Shown: positions 24,561 to 35,426 of the stretch, in pieces
How the letters are laid out: every line of letters begins with the position of its first letter
Position numbering within the stretch: the first letter of the stretch is position 1
Assembly: GCA_029961685.1 (NCBI GenBank)
Contig: JARWKL010000002.1
Location: 35,618,908 to 35,682,907 of the forward strand
Direction of reading: 5' to 3'
DNA length: 64,000 nt
Origin: Aristolochia californica
Taxonomy: Eukaryota > Streptophyta > Magnoliopsida > Piperales > Aristolochiaceae
Position numbers and translations under genes: made by a program
Notes under the pieces: model-generated
What the model saw: only the letters and a program-made list of their open reading frames with translations
Database searches by the model: none
Told to the model about the DNA's origin: nothing

Positions 24561-25499
24561 TGTGAGAAAAAAAGGGGCAGAAGTAAGGTGGGCCGCTAAG
24601 GAAGGAGGTGAGGCCGCCTGATATGAATGATCAAAGCGGTGGTAGCAATGTAGGGCCAGATGATCTGGACTGTGACAGATTTGACACTGGGGACGATGGG
24701 GGGAAAAGGGGGAAGATGGGGCATGATCACCAGAGCGACCACGCCCACGGGTGCAGGAGCCCCCTCTGTCGTGAGAGCCGTGTTGGTCGAAACCCCTGCC
24801 TCTGGCGTTGGGGTTCGACGGGAGAGACACAGTGGCATTCACCGAAAGTTCAGGGGAGGCCGGGAGGAGGGTTTGGTGATGGAGGAGGCAGGATTCATGG
24901 CTAAGGAGATGGCCGTAGACCTGGGAAGGCGAAAGGGGATCCAAACAGGTCATGAGGGAGGTTACAACGGAATCAAAATCGGTTCCGAGACCAGCCAGCA
25001 GGTAGGTGATGAAATCCGAGGAGGAGAGGACCTTGTCGGCCGCCGCGAGCGTGTCTTGGAGGAGTTTTGCTTTCTGATAATAATCGGTGATGGAATCCGA
25101 CCCTTTTTTTAGGCTCGTGAGTTGATATTGTAGGTGCACCACGCGAGCCTGAGATTTGGAGGCGAAGAGATTTTCAAGGATGAGCCAGATGTCTCGGGAG
25201 GTAGAGGCTTCGACGATAGGGGAGATTAGGGGCTCGGAGAGGGAAGAAATGAGGACGGACATGAGGGCTTGATCGTGTTGTTTCCAAATGGAATAGGAGG
25301 AAGGGTGGTCGGCAGGAGAATCAGCAAGACATTTGGGGGCAACGACAGAACCATCAATGTAGCCGAAAGCGTTCTGACTGTGGAGGTAAGGCATGAGCTG
25401 AGCCTTCCACAACAGGTAATTTTCGTGGTTGAGTTTGACAGTGAGGAAATGGGAGGGGGACGGGAGGGAGAATGTGGGGATATTTGGGGATTCAGCCAT
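24306..25499 (-). CDS. Copia-1 gag
   Basis: A 397-residue frame starting about 40 bp after the 5' LTR. It has a UBN2/gag-like N-terminal region (FLTVKLNHENYLLWKAQLMP), a helical core (SDFITYLLAGLGTDFDSVVT), a Gly/Arg-rich stretch (RGRGFDQHGSHDRGG) and a CCHC knuckle (CQICHSPDHLALHC) at about 24670. The last ~80 residues are out of frame with the protease, so the natural gag-pro reading is shifted near 24550. Gag forms the virus-like particle that packages element RNA. Confidence 0.88.
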   Translation of the reverse strand: MAESPNIPTFSLPSPSHFLTVKLNHENYLLWKAQLMPYLHSQNAFGYIDGSVVAPKCLADSPADHPSSYSIWKQHDQALMSVLISSLSEPLISPIVEASTSRDIWLILENLFASKSQARVVHLQYQLTSLKKGSDSITDYYQKAKLLQDTLAAADKVLSSSDFITYLLAGLGTDFDSVVTSLMTCLDPLSPSQVYGHLLSHESCLLHHQTLLPASPELSVNATVSLPSNPNARGRGFDQHGSHDRGGSCTRGRGRSGDHAPSSPFSPHRPQCQICHSPDHLALHCYHRFDHSYQAASPPSLAAHLTSAPFFLTLLPPMLLPLLLITTGILTRPRLITLLITFPIYPSILRSIKAMIKFALVMVNLSLFITLAALFFHPILALFSSLNFIMFRLFLRI

Positions 25500-25541
25500 G
25501 GGTGACGATGGACGTGAGTCCTTACACGGCTCTAGATACCA

Positions 25542-25819
25542 TGTTGAAAGAGATGAAGATACAATGGATCAATTGATAAAATTGTTTCCCTCATTCAAAT
25601 CTGATTACAAGATGATGTATTTATACAATACAGAGATTACTCTAGACTCTTCTGGAGTACATTACATATGATACAGTATTCTAGATTTTTCTGGAATGCA
25701 TGGCTCATTGACACCTTCGGGATTCTTCTGGAGGAGCTGCTGAGGTGGAGAGCTGAGTGTTGTTGCTGTTGCTGAGTTGGCCTGGTGCTGCTGAGGTGGA
25801 AGTCTTCGTATTGTTAATA
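25542..25819 (-). repeat. Copia-1 5' LTR
   Basis: 278 bp, same length as the other LTR. Followed on minus by TGGTATCTAGAGCCG (PBS) and the gag start at 25499. Confidence 0.92.
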
Positions 25820-25824
25820 AGACC

Positions 25825-26696
25825 GAATATCCCGGAGAAGAAGTCGGGAAGGGAAACTTTAATCTGTTAATGGAGCAGCAGAAACGGCAGGATTTAGCAG
25901 AGAATCAACAATGAAGATATTATTTTCTGAGGGCAACAACATCCCACAATGTCGAAAAAATCATAGTAGGTGACGAGTCCAAAAACAGTTGGACCCGAAT
26001 TAAGCTGCAGAACGTCTTCTTCCCCGACGCCGAAGATGGTGTATCTTCTGTTGATCCAGTTGGAGGTTCTTCCCGCAACCAGAATTCTTGACGGTCCTCT
26101 GTGCCAGTATGACCGCCTACAACCCGCTCAAATACTTTGGCCTCTCTGAGCCTAGCCTTCATGTTGGTCTCAATGGCCTCAGCAACATTGCCGTGAATTC
26201 GCCAAGTCCTTTGGCACCAAGGTCTCTGTGGAGAATTTAGCCACGAGGTGGGAGATTTTTTCATCTACTGTACGAGAGACGAGGTACTCTCTCTTTCGCT
26301 GATGGGTAGAGAATTCTTACAAAATCCGTAAGAGCGATTTAATGGGTTAGACGCATCCCATGCATGCTGTTGTAGCGCTGAGAAAGATAACATCCCGTCG
26401 GCGAAAGAAAATGATAAACAGAGACAACCGGATAGCAAGGTCGTCTTCTTTGGCAAGAAGAGTAACAGTACTACTACTCACGGCAGAGCACAGACCAGCA
26501 ACAAGAACAAACTATAAAAACTGAATTCTAAGGTAGATGGTGGATAATACGCTTTAATCAAAACACGAATGCAAAAAAAAAAACTGGGCATGAGACTAAG
26601 AAATAAAAGAGAAAAAATATTTTCTAAACCTAAACGGAGGAGAATGAAACTTGAAAAACCATAATCGGAATCCTGAAAATCAAAGCTCTGATACCA
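25825..26696 (-). other. NA-LTR1 5' interior, unrecognised coding-like fragments
   Basis: Downstream of the PBS on minus are two frames of 63 and 114 codons (26456-26265 and 26264-25920). A third reading near 26040-25930 (YTIFGVGEEDVLQLNSG) looks more protein-like. None matches copia gag, and I do not recognise a family. It may be a captured host fragment. Confidence 0.35.
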
Positions 26697-27127
26697 TGTT
26701 GTCTTTTATGACTCTATGAATTTAGCTCATGGAGAAAAAAGGGAGAAAGTCCTATTGGGAGAAAATCAGAGGAAGAATGGGTTATGGACTTGATTTCCTA
26801 ACCCTCCCTCTGAAACTTTATTTATAGATTAATGAAACTATTGTATTACAATAATACCCCTGAACTTAGGGTTTAAGGTTTTAACCCTGAAACTTTAATC
26901 TAATTACATCGATGCCATCTCTATGATATGACTCTTTATTTACCATCTTGTCATCATTGTATGTGGGCCTATGGCCCTTCTCCTTGATATGTGGGCCTTC
27001 AGCCCGTCTTCTATATCTCTTGGATGCATGGGTCTTCCTTGGTTTTATGGGCTTGGGCCTACCTTCCAACACACTTGGATATGTGGGTCTTCCTTGCTCG
27101 TGAGGGTTTGGGCCCTATCTTTCGACA
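26697..27127 (-). repeat. NA-LTR1 5' LTR
   Basis: 431 bp, close to the copy at 19515-19950. The PBS TGGTATCAGAGC lies next to it at about 26684-26695 on minus. Confidence 0.88.
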
Positions 27128-27367
27128 ATAATAGTCAAATGTCAAAATTCAATCACAATGTAAGGGAGTATTCTAAACTCCCTTTTTTAGGTACAATTGT
27201 GAAATTGGAGCTTTAGATCATAAATTAAAAAATGCAAAGTAATCTACGGGTGTAGGGACTGAAAAAAATAACTACGAACCTAGACCTAGGGTTTAGGGTT
27301 TAGAGAAAAAAATCAAATTACCTCTGTGAGTTGACCAAGTCAACTCACAGAACCTGCTCTGATACCA
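27128..27367 (-). repeat. LTR-L remnant and leader of the next LTR element
   Basis: 27133-27235 resumes the LTR-L copy cut at 19515. From about 27236 the sequence is the internal leader of the element whose LTR starts at 27368, ending (minus) with TGGTATCAGAGCAGGTTC, a PBS. The rest of that element is missing. Confidence 0.55.
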
Positions 27368-27808
27368 TGTTGAATTTATAGAAAAGTGAAATACTTCATA
27401 GACATCAATAACTTGTTGTAATCATAGTACAATAACCTCTATTTATAATAGAGGAAGGTAGTAGAGTCCAATTACAATAAAACTACCCTTGTCCCAACTA
27501 CACTCAAACTCTAACACTTAAGGTAAGTCCAAACATAATTAGGTTACTCGATATTGATAAAAGACAAATAAAATTTAAACTAAAACTCTACTTGGTCGTG
27601 ACCCTAAGATAAATATACTTTTGTGAGTCCTTCTTGATCTTCCAACTGATGTGATAAGGATGCCAGCTCTTGGTAATCATTGAGGGTCCTTCTTCTTATG
27701 GGCTTGGGCCCATCTTGTGGGTCTTCCTTGGTCATGTTACCCATCTTATAATAATCTTACATATGTGGGTATTCCTTGGTCGTTTGGGCTTGATCTTATC
27801 TTCCAACA
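27368..27808 (-). mobile_element. LTR-C copy with PBS, otherwise deleted element
   Basis: 441 bp from TGTTGAATTTATAG to CTTCCAACA, matching the copies at 36279-36756 and 59590-60078 (TATTTATAATAGAGGAAGGTA, CTCTAACACTTAAGG, GGGCTTGGGCCCATCTT). On minus it is a 5' LTR with a PBS, but gag, pol and the 3' LTR are absent. Confidence 0.8.
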
Positions 27809-27811
27809 GTA

Positions 27812-28078
27812 GTAAATTCAAGAGAAAATGCAAGTGCAATCTTTTTGAGAAGTGGTAAAGAGGTTGAGATTCCGGTAAAGGCAGCCCCTGCTTTGTCGGA
27901 GCAAGAAAAGGAGAAAAACGTCATTGCTGACAGGAACATTCCCAATGATGACGACGTACCTAAGCGTATGTTTTCACCTCTTTCCGATTATAAACCAGTT
28001 CCTCCTTTTCCTCAGGCTTTGGCAGATTCTAGAAAAGATGAGCAAAATAAAGATTTATATGAGACTTTTCATAGATGT
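27812..28078 (+). pseudogene. Ty3/gypsy gag-pol fragment
   Basis: The plus strand reads LRSGKEVEIPVKAAPA, then DDDVPKRMFSPLSDYKPVPP and FPQALADSRKDEQNKDLYET, a conserved linker between gag and protease in plant Athila/Tat-type gypsy elements. Only about 85 codons remain. The left end is cut by the LTR-C insertion and the right end by the copia gag relic. Confidence 0.8.
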
Positions 28079-28569
28079 TACTGACAACAGCCCTCATAGG
28101 CTCCCAACAATTTGGCAGAAACACCCAAAGAATTAAAGCATGAACCTCATCATCAAATTTAATTTGAATGGAGGTCAATTGATTGACAATCATGCTAAAC
28201 TCTTTCAAATACGATGCCACTAATTTTTTTTGGTCATCTTTAAATTGAAGAGGTTTTTCATGAGATGTATATTATTATTTGTGAAAGGCTTCTCATACAT
28301 GTCGAACAAAATCTTCATCATCCCCGTTGTGGTTTTCTCCAACACCACATTGTGACAACGTTCTTCGACAATGTTAACCAGACTACTCCCAACACCTATC
28401 TATCAAGGAGATTCTACCCATCATCTTTCATACCTTCTGGTTTCATATCCCAAAGTGGTTCAATCAGCTTTTTATTGCACTAGTAATCTTCGATCTGCAT
28501 TCTCTAGAACGCAAAATCCATACCATCGAACTTGTTGATTTCAAGTGTCAATCCTTCTCCACTAGCCAT
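28079..28569 (-). pseudogene. Copia gag relic (Copia-3 family 5' end)
   Basis: On minus, an ATG at 28569, close after a PBS-like TGGTATTAGAGC, begins MASGEGLTLEINKFDGMDFA and continues with scattered stops to EFSMIVNQLTSIQIKFDDEV and LILWVFLPNCWEPMR. This is the UBN2-type gag of a common plant copia lineage. Truncated at about 28079. Confidence 0.8.
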
Positions 28570-28604
28570 TGCTCTCAATCACAAACCAAAGCTCTAATAC
28601 CACT

Positions 28605-28915
28605 TGTTAGGAATTGGACGTTTTAATTCCAAACTAAAGAGATAAATAATAACAATTGCAGATGAAAGCAAAAGCAAACACAGAAAAACACAACAAGATT
28701 TATACAGGTTCGCCTCAAGGTGAGACTACGTCCTGTCTTCCGTTGCTTTTGTCTTACCTCTCTTGGGCTGCAACTACAACTCATTCTCGGTGATGATAAA
28801 ACCCTAACAACAGGGCTCCCAAATTTAAAGAAAAAATTAGGGCAACCGCAATACAAGAGTAAAATTCTCAAACTGCCTTTAAAATAGTAGTTAATATATC
28901 ATGGACCAAGCAGAG
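28605..28915 (-). repeat. Copia-3-family 5' LTR, minus orientation
   Basis: Starts (plus) TGTTAGGAATTGGACG and matches the reverse complement of 18298-18675 and 41485-41921. The far end is degraded near 28915, close to the XXT pseudogene. Confidence 0.75.
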
Positions 28916-29559
28916 GCTCTACCCCACACCCCTGGGAGGGGGGCGGGAGTGACCTTATCGTGGAGGTCAATCCGCATATTGACTCAGTGTAGGGGGAGCA
29001 TTGGAGTATGGCTGATTGATTGTTGGCATCCAATATAGGGCGATCCTTAGGAAGCTGGTGAGAAGCTTATCGGCTTCATTTTTTATCTTCCCAATGGGTC
29101 CCATGGGTGCCCTAACATTGAGGATATCAAGCTCTAATGCTCTCAGTAAGAAGCTGCCAATGCTGAGGTCGATCCAATTTTTAATATCAAAACCATCTCG
29201 TTCCATCCATGAATTACTAGGTTGCAGTCTTTGTATCAGCTCTGAAACCATGCAGTGAACATGGCATCACTTTCCATCCACCATAGGAACTCAACTTCTA
29301 GATAGGACAACAAAAGCTTCTGGAACATCTTGGCATCAAGGAGGGCCATGTTGCATAAGGCCTTGATCACGTAAAGACAGTGGTAATCAGTCTTGTTTTT
29401 AATAGATTTGAGGAGGTAATGATCCTCGATGGGGTTCTCACATTCATTGGGAGATGAAGCAGTGACTAGGAGAACACGAGCATTGCAAGGGGTAATGAAA
29501 TTGGAAAAGTCCAGGTTCTATCACAGCGACCGAGCCCAGTACTCATCCCAATCAGAGAT

Positions 29560-30166
29560 TGTTACAATGTAGGATCCACCATGGTGCTCGAGCTAGTGGG
29601 ACCCACCATGAGGACGTGGGACACCAAGAAGAGTCCTCACCCAAGCTAGCACAAGTTAAGGAGTTAAGAAGCACATGCTGAATTGAGTTAGAAGACTTGA
29701 AGATCAAGTGGGACCCACAAATATCTAACGAGCTAGCAACCTTATCAAGATAAGCTGGAAGATCATGAGGGACCCACAAAGATAAGGCCATGAGCTGGCC
29801 TCCTCCCTTATATTCAAGTGATTGAACCAATATCTCTAGTTCAACTCATATTAGTCTTCTAGTAGATTGGTTTGAATAGACTTATCTTAGAGAGTTAGAG
29901 TTAGAATGTAATTAGAAGATTGAAAGGCTAATTGTATAAGGACTCTATCTCTTCCTCTACTGTAAATAGAGGTGTTTTAATTTGGAATTAATCAATTTAC
30001 ACATCTCCTTCATGAGTTAATCTCTCTCTCTCTCTTTGCTTGGCACCACCTCTCTTTTCTCTTTTCTTTTTTCTTCTCTCTACCCGAGAGTTCTTCTTCC
30101 CTTTTCTTCTTTTTCTTTCTTCTTTCTCTTGCTCAGAATTATGGAAAAGGGATCCTAAATTCAACA
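29560..30166 (+). repeat. Copia-2 5' LTR
   Basis: TGTTACAATG to AAATTCAACA. It has a TAAATAGAGG box near 29963 and a pyrimidine-rich 3' part. Confidence 0.95.
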
Positions 30167-30655
30167 TGGTATCAGAGCATCAAATTTAGGATCCCTCATC
30201 AAAGGAATGCTCTAAAGAAGTGATGATCAACACCACTCAAAGAAAGCTCTTTTGTGAAGGAAGATCACAAGACGTGAGATAAGTGCTTAATTTTTTTTGT
30301 TCATGTTACTAGTTTCCGAATTTAGAAGATGATTTAATGATGAGTATGTAAATTCTTTCATCTTATTATATTATGGATATGCATGCCTCTCTGTCTAGAA
30401 GAAGCTATCAAAATAGTTTTGTCGGTTTGGAAATTTTGTTAACCGAGACCAGTCCATGATCAAATTATTGAATTTTTTTTCGTGGGAACAAGAGTCCCCT
30501 GATATAGAAGATTGTTATTGAGTCTCTTATGAATGGTATTAGAGAAAAAAATCAGAATGATAATTTAGCACCAATGCTAAAATTCCCCATACATTGAGTT
30601 GTTTGAGGAATACTACTTAGTGTAATTATTAGCATTTTTTGAAGAAGGGTCTATC

Positions 30656-33600
30656 ATGGCTGAAGACAATATGAATATCAAAAGTGATATAGTGAAAATT
30701 ACCACCATACCCTTACATGGGGTATCAAATTTTATGCGTTGGTCAACATCGGTTCGGAGGTTTCTTATAAAAAAAGACCTACTTAGTCACCTCACCACCT
30801 GAGGACCACCTATTGATGAAGATGATATTTTTTATAACAAATGTTTGAAAAATGGTACTTTGGTGATTAGTTGGCTAATAAATAGCATGAAAGAACATGT
30901 CTCCAACAATGTCATTCATCTCAACACTGCTAGACAAATTTGGGAGACATGTGCTAAACTGTACTCTTGCCCAGATACTCTACATAGACCATATGACATT
31001 CTCCAAAGAATGTTGAATACTAAACAAGGAGAAAATATCCATGAGTACTTGGCCTGCTTTAGAGGCTTTCTTCAAGAGTGGAAGTTAGTTCAGCCTTCAA
31101 CCACAGATATTTCTATCCAAGACAACCAAAAAGAAGCCTTAATTACTGCTATTTGCCTTGCAAATATTAAACCCCATCTTGAGATTGCCAAGAGTCAACT
31201 ATTGAGTGCTTCTGTTGTCCCCAAGTTTGATGATGTATGTGCAACACTACTTCGTATTCTAGATACTTCTTCCTCCACTATTGAAGTATCATCCGCTATG
31301 TATTCTGATCATAGAGGATCATCATCTGACCGTGGTCGAGCCCGAGGCAGAGGTTATAGAGGAGGCAAAGGAAGAGGTGGAAGGACTGGTGCTAGCAGAG
31401 CAGATGGGAAAGAGTGTACTCATTGTAAAAGATTTGGCCACACTATAGATCGATGCTAATACAAGGATTCCAAGGCATGCAGTTACTGTGGACAATATGG
31501 CCATTATAAAGAGATATGCTATAAAGACAATGGACAGTTAGAATTGACAAGGGCTAATCAAGCCTTTGTAAGTGATACAAAAGAAGAACAGCCCACAAAA
31601 TCAGCAGCACTGAAAAATTAAACTGATGAAGAATATGAGCTATTTCAAAAGATGAAGACAATGTTGGGTTCTTCTCCTAGTTCCTCCGCAACTACTACTG
31701 CCACTACCACTTCAGGTATGTTATCTGCCTCATCTTCATCCTGGATAATTGACTCAGGAGCCTCTGAGCATCTTACAGGTAACAAAAATTTATTACTTTC
31801 TCTATATCCGAGTCTTTCACACAAGTTTGTTACCATAGTTTATGGTTCTCAAACCAAAGTCCAAGGGAAAGGTTCCACTTCTGTCACACCATCACTTCCA
31901 CTCACTGATATTCTTTGTGTTCCTACTTTCCATTTGAATCTATTATCTGTTAGTCAGCTGACAAAATATTTTAATTGCTCTGTTACCTTCTCACCCACTT
32001 CATGTGTGTTTCAAGATCTTATAACGAAGCAGGTGATTGGTGGAGGCCATGAACAAGGGGGGCTTTACTACTTGGACGTACCAAAAATGAATATGGTTTC
32101 CACTACTGAAAATGAGACACGATTATGGCATAATCAGTTGGGACATCCATCTGCACAGTCTCTTCATTATATGTTTCCTTCTCTTAAAGTAAGGTCAGAA
32201 TTTCATTGTGACGTTTTTCAATTGAGTAAACATCAAAGCAGTATACTCTCCTCGTCCAGAAGTCAAAAGTGTTACTCCATTTTCTTGAATTCATGCTGAT
32301 GTTTCAGGGCCCTTGAGTGTCTCCAACATTTCTCAAGCAAAATATTTTATTACATTTATTGATGATTTCACTCGCACAACTTGGTTGTTTATATTTAAGG
32401 AGTGTTATGAGATACCATTTATTTTTAAGCCATTTCAGGCTATGGTACTTACACAATTTGGTCAGAAAATAAAAATTCTCTAGTTTGATAATGCATAAGA
32501 GTATGTTTCCAAAGATCTTGATTCTTTTTGTCGAGAAAATGGCATTATCCATCAAACATCATGCATCTACACTCATCAACAAAATGGTGTAGCCGAACTG
32601 GAAAATTGTCATATTCTTGAGGTAGTTCAAGTTTTATTATATGCCATGAAAAGTTCCATAATTTTATTGGCCTCATGCAGTCCTTATGGCTTGTTTTCTT
32701 ATAAATCGTCTACCATCTTCCGTTCTTGGTAATAAATCACCTTACTCTAGATTATGACCAAATGATGATCCATTTTCACTACCTTTGAAAGTCTTCGGAT
32801 GTCAATGTTTTGTTCATAATTCATTTCCTAGACATAGCAAACTTGATCCTAAATCTATTAAGTGTATCTTCTTGGGATACTCTCGCACACAAACGGGTTA
32901 TGTTTTTTATAGTCCTACTCATCAACGTTTATTTGTGTCCTGCGATGTAACATTTTTTGAAAACTCCTTATTTTATTCTGATAGTGCTCCTCCTGGTCTG
33001 TCCTCAGTATCAGGTTCTCCTCGACCGATTGTGCCTCATAATACAGAGATTATTCAACCCCCAAAGCAAGTGGCCGACACCACACCTGCCAAGTTAACAT
33101 ATCCAACAAAGGTAAGTCCTTCATCACTGGTTATTTTTGGCCCTCAATATGATACTCGTCCTATTGCTATAAGGAAAGAACCTAGATCATGCACTAGACC
33201 TTCTACTTTTCATCCCATTTCAAATTTTGTGTCTCATCATCGCCTCTCACCTTTATGTTGTCAGTTTCTTTCTTTTATTTCCTTCATATCTTTTCCACAA
33301 TCCTATCAGGAGGCTCTACAACATCAAGGGTGGAAGGCAGCAATGGATGAAGAAATGAAGGCACTTAATGACAATCATACATGGTCACCGGTTCCTCTTC
33401 CAATAGAAAAAAATCCCATTGGTTGCCAATGGGTTTATATTGTCAAACATAATCTAGATGGGTCAATTGTACGACTGAAGGCTCGACTGTTTGCCAAAGG
33501 TTATACTCAGTGTTATGGAATTAATTATGAAGAAACCGTCTCTCCACTGGTAAAAATGAACTCAGTACGTATATTATTATCTCTGGCAGGCAATTCATCA

Positions 33601-34800
33601 TGGCTGATATACCACCTTGATGTGAAAAATGCATTTCTTAATGGTGATATTAAAGAAGAAATTTATATGCAACAACCACCTGGGTATGTGGTTGAGGGGG
33701 AGTCAGTATGCCTCCTAAAAAAAATTATATGGTCTAAACCAGTCCCCTCGGGTATGGTTTGAGAAATTTAGTCAAGTCCTCATATAGGCCGACTTTTATA
33801 GATGCTCTAGAGATTACTCAGTATTTATTGAAAATACATAGAGAGGTAAAGTGATTCTGGCTGTATATGTTGAAGATATTATTTTAACTGGTAGTGATTC
33901 CGAGGGCATCCAGACAACAAAGGAAAAAATATGTGCTAAATTCAAGATGAAGGATCTTGGACTACTCAAATATTTTTTGGGTATTGAAGTATTACAATCC
34001 AGACATGGGATTGTGCTATCCCAAAGGAAGTATGCCCTGGATCTACTAGAGGAGACATTTATGATGGGATGCAAACCAGCAGACACTCCTATGGAGTCAA
34101 ATACAAAATTATGTGGAAGCACTGAAGAAGATGTAGATATTGGGAAATATCAAAGACTAGTGGGAAGACTTATTTACCTATGTGTAACAAAGCCGGATAT
34201 TTCATATGCAGTAAGTGTAGTAAGTCAATACATGCACAAGCCACAATTTAGTCATTGGCAAGCACTTGAAAGGATACTACGATATCTGAAAGGAGCTCCA
34301 GGAATAGGGCTTCTCCATAAAAACCATGGTCACTTCAACATCGAAGGATTCTTAGATGCTGACTGGGTTGGATCCCCGGATGACAGAAAATCTACTTCGG
34401 GATTTTGTACGATGGTTGCAAGGAATTTGGTTACATGGAAAAGCAAGAAGCAAAATGTAGTAGCACGGTCTAGTACAAAAGTGGAATACAGAGCCATGGC
34501 ACATACTGTTAGTAAACTCTTATGGATAAGATCTTTTCTCACTAAATTTGGATTCAACAAAGAAACTCCAATAGATCTATACTATGATAATCAAGCAGCA
34601 ATACACATTATATCGAATCCAGTCTTCCATGAAAGAACAAAACATATTGAAGTGGATTGCCATTTTATACAAGAAAAGTTCCAAACAGGTTTCTTATCTC
34701 TAAAGCATATATCATCACAAAGTCAAGTTGCAGATATTCTCACCAAGTCGATCACTCACAAGATTATGTCTACCATATGCAGCAAGTTGGGCATTTATAA
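30656..34800 (+). pseudogene. Copia-2 gag-pol, multiple stops and frameshifts
   Basis: Gag starts at 30656 (MAEDNMNIKSDIVKI) and has an in-frame TGA near 30800. It ends in two CCHC knuckles (CTHCKRFGHTIDRC and CSYCGQYGHYKEIC) with a TAA between them. The protease has WIIDSGASEHLTG (about 31742). The integrase zinc region is LWHNQLGHPSAQSLH. The integrase core is scrambled at 32250-32760. RT has LKARLFAKGYTQCYG, HLDVKNAFLNGDI and a mutated active site, YVEDIILTG instead of YVDD (about 33855). RNase H has DADWVGSPDDRKSTSGFC, YYDNQAAIHI and KHIEVDCHF. All domains are recognisable in the right order, but the element cannot encode active proteins. Confidence 0.92.
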
Positions 34801-34818
34801 TGTCTTCTCACCGGGGAG

Positions 34819-35426
34819 TGTTACAATGTGGGACCCACCATGGTGCTCGAGCTGGTGTGACCCACCATGAGGACGTGGGACACCAAGAAGAGTCCTCACC
34901 CAAGCCAGCACTAGTTAAGCAGTTAAGAAGCACAATATTAATTGAGTTAGAAGACTTGAAGATCAAGTGAGACCCACAAATATCTCACGAGCTGGCAACC
35001 TTATCACGATAAATTGGAAGAACATGAGGGACCCACAAAGATAAGGGCACCAGTTGGCCTCCTCCCTTATATTCACGTGATTGAAGAAAGAGTTCTAGTT
35101 CAACTCATATTAGTCTTCTAGTAGATTGGTTTGAATAGACTTATCTTAGAGAGTTAGAGTTGGAATGTAATTAGGAGATTGAAAGGCTAATTGTATAAGG
35201 ACTCTATCTCTTCCTCTACTATAAATAGAGGTGTTGTAATTCGGAATTAATCAAGTTACACATCTCCTTCTTGAGTTAATTTCTCTCTCTCTCTTTGCTT
35301 GGCGCCACTTCTCTTTTCTCTTTTCTTTTTTTCTTCTCTCTACCCCAAAGCTCTTCTTCCCTTTTCTTATTTTTCTTTCTTCTTTCTCTTGATCGGAATT
35401 ATAGAAAAGGGATCCTAAGTTCAACA
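34819..35426 (+). repeat. Copia-2 3' LTR
   Basis: 608 bp, near-identical to the 5' LTR with scattered substitutions. Followed by the TSD GAGAT. Confidence 0.95.

Larger units (their letters stand above)
21088..25819 (-). mobile_element. Copia-1, Ty1/copia retrotransposon nested in NA-LTR1
   Basis: 4732 bp flanked by a perfect 5-bp TSD, AGACC (21083-21087 and 25820-25824). The two 278-bp LTRs differ at about eight positions by eye. The minus-strand order is 5' LTR, PBS-like TGGTATCTAGAGCCG, gag, protease, integrase, RT, RNase H, PPT and 3' LTR, which is the copia order. LTR termini read TA..CA on the coding strand instead of TG..CA. It is younger than NA-LTR1, which it interrupts. Confidence 0.93.
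19515..27127 (-). mobile_element. NA-LTR1, non-autonomous LTR retrotransposon
   Basis: LTRs at 19515-19950 and 26697-27127 lie in the same orientation. On the minus strand a PBS (TGGTATCAGAGCTTTG) directly follows the right LTR, and a polypurine tract (CTTGAGGGGGAA) precedes the left one. Flanks are GTAAT and ATAAT, a 5-bp TSD with one mismatch. Without the nested Copia-1 the element is about 2.9 kb and shows no gag or pol. Related internal sequence occurs in 36757-37460 and 39300-40331, so this is a multi-copy non-coding family, comparable to LARD elements. Confidence 0.85.
29560..35426 (+). mobile_element. Copia-2, complete Ty1/copia retrotransposon with dead genes
   Basis: 5867 bp with a perfect 5-bp TSD, GAGAT (29555-29559 and 35427-35431). 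LTRs are 607 and 608 bp and highly similar. PBS TGGTATCAGAGC sits at 30167-30178 and the PPT-like CACCGGGGAG at 34809-34818. The gene order is copia-type. It is inserted into the XXT pseudogene in the opposite orientation. Confidence 0.95.

Noticed and set aside
29560..30166. Possible independent gene promoter at the TATA box near 29963
   Set aside because: Both copies of this box lie at matching places in the two Copia-2 LTRs, so it is the LTR promoter.
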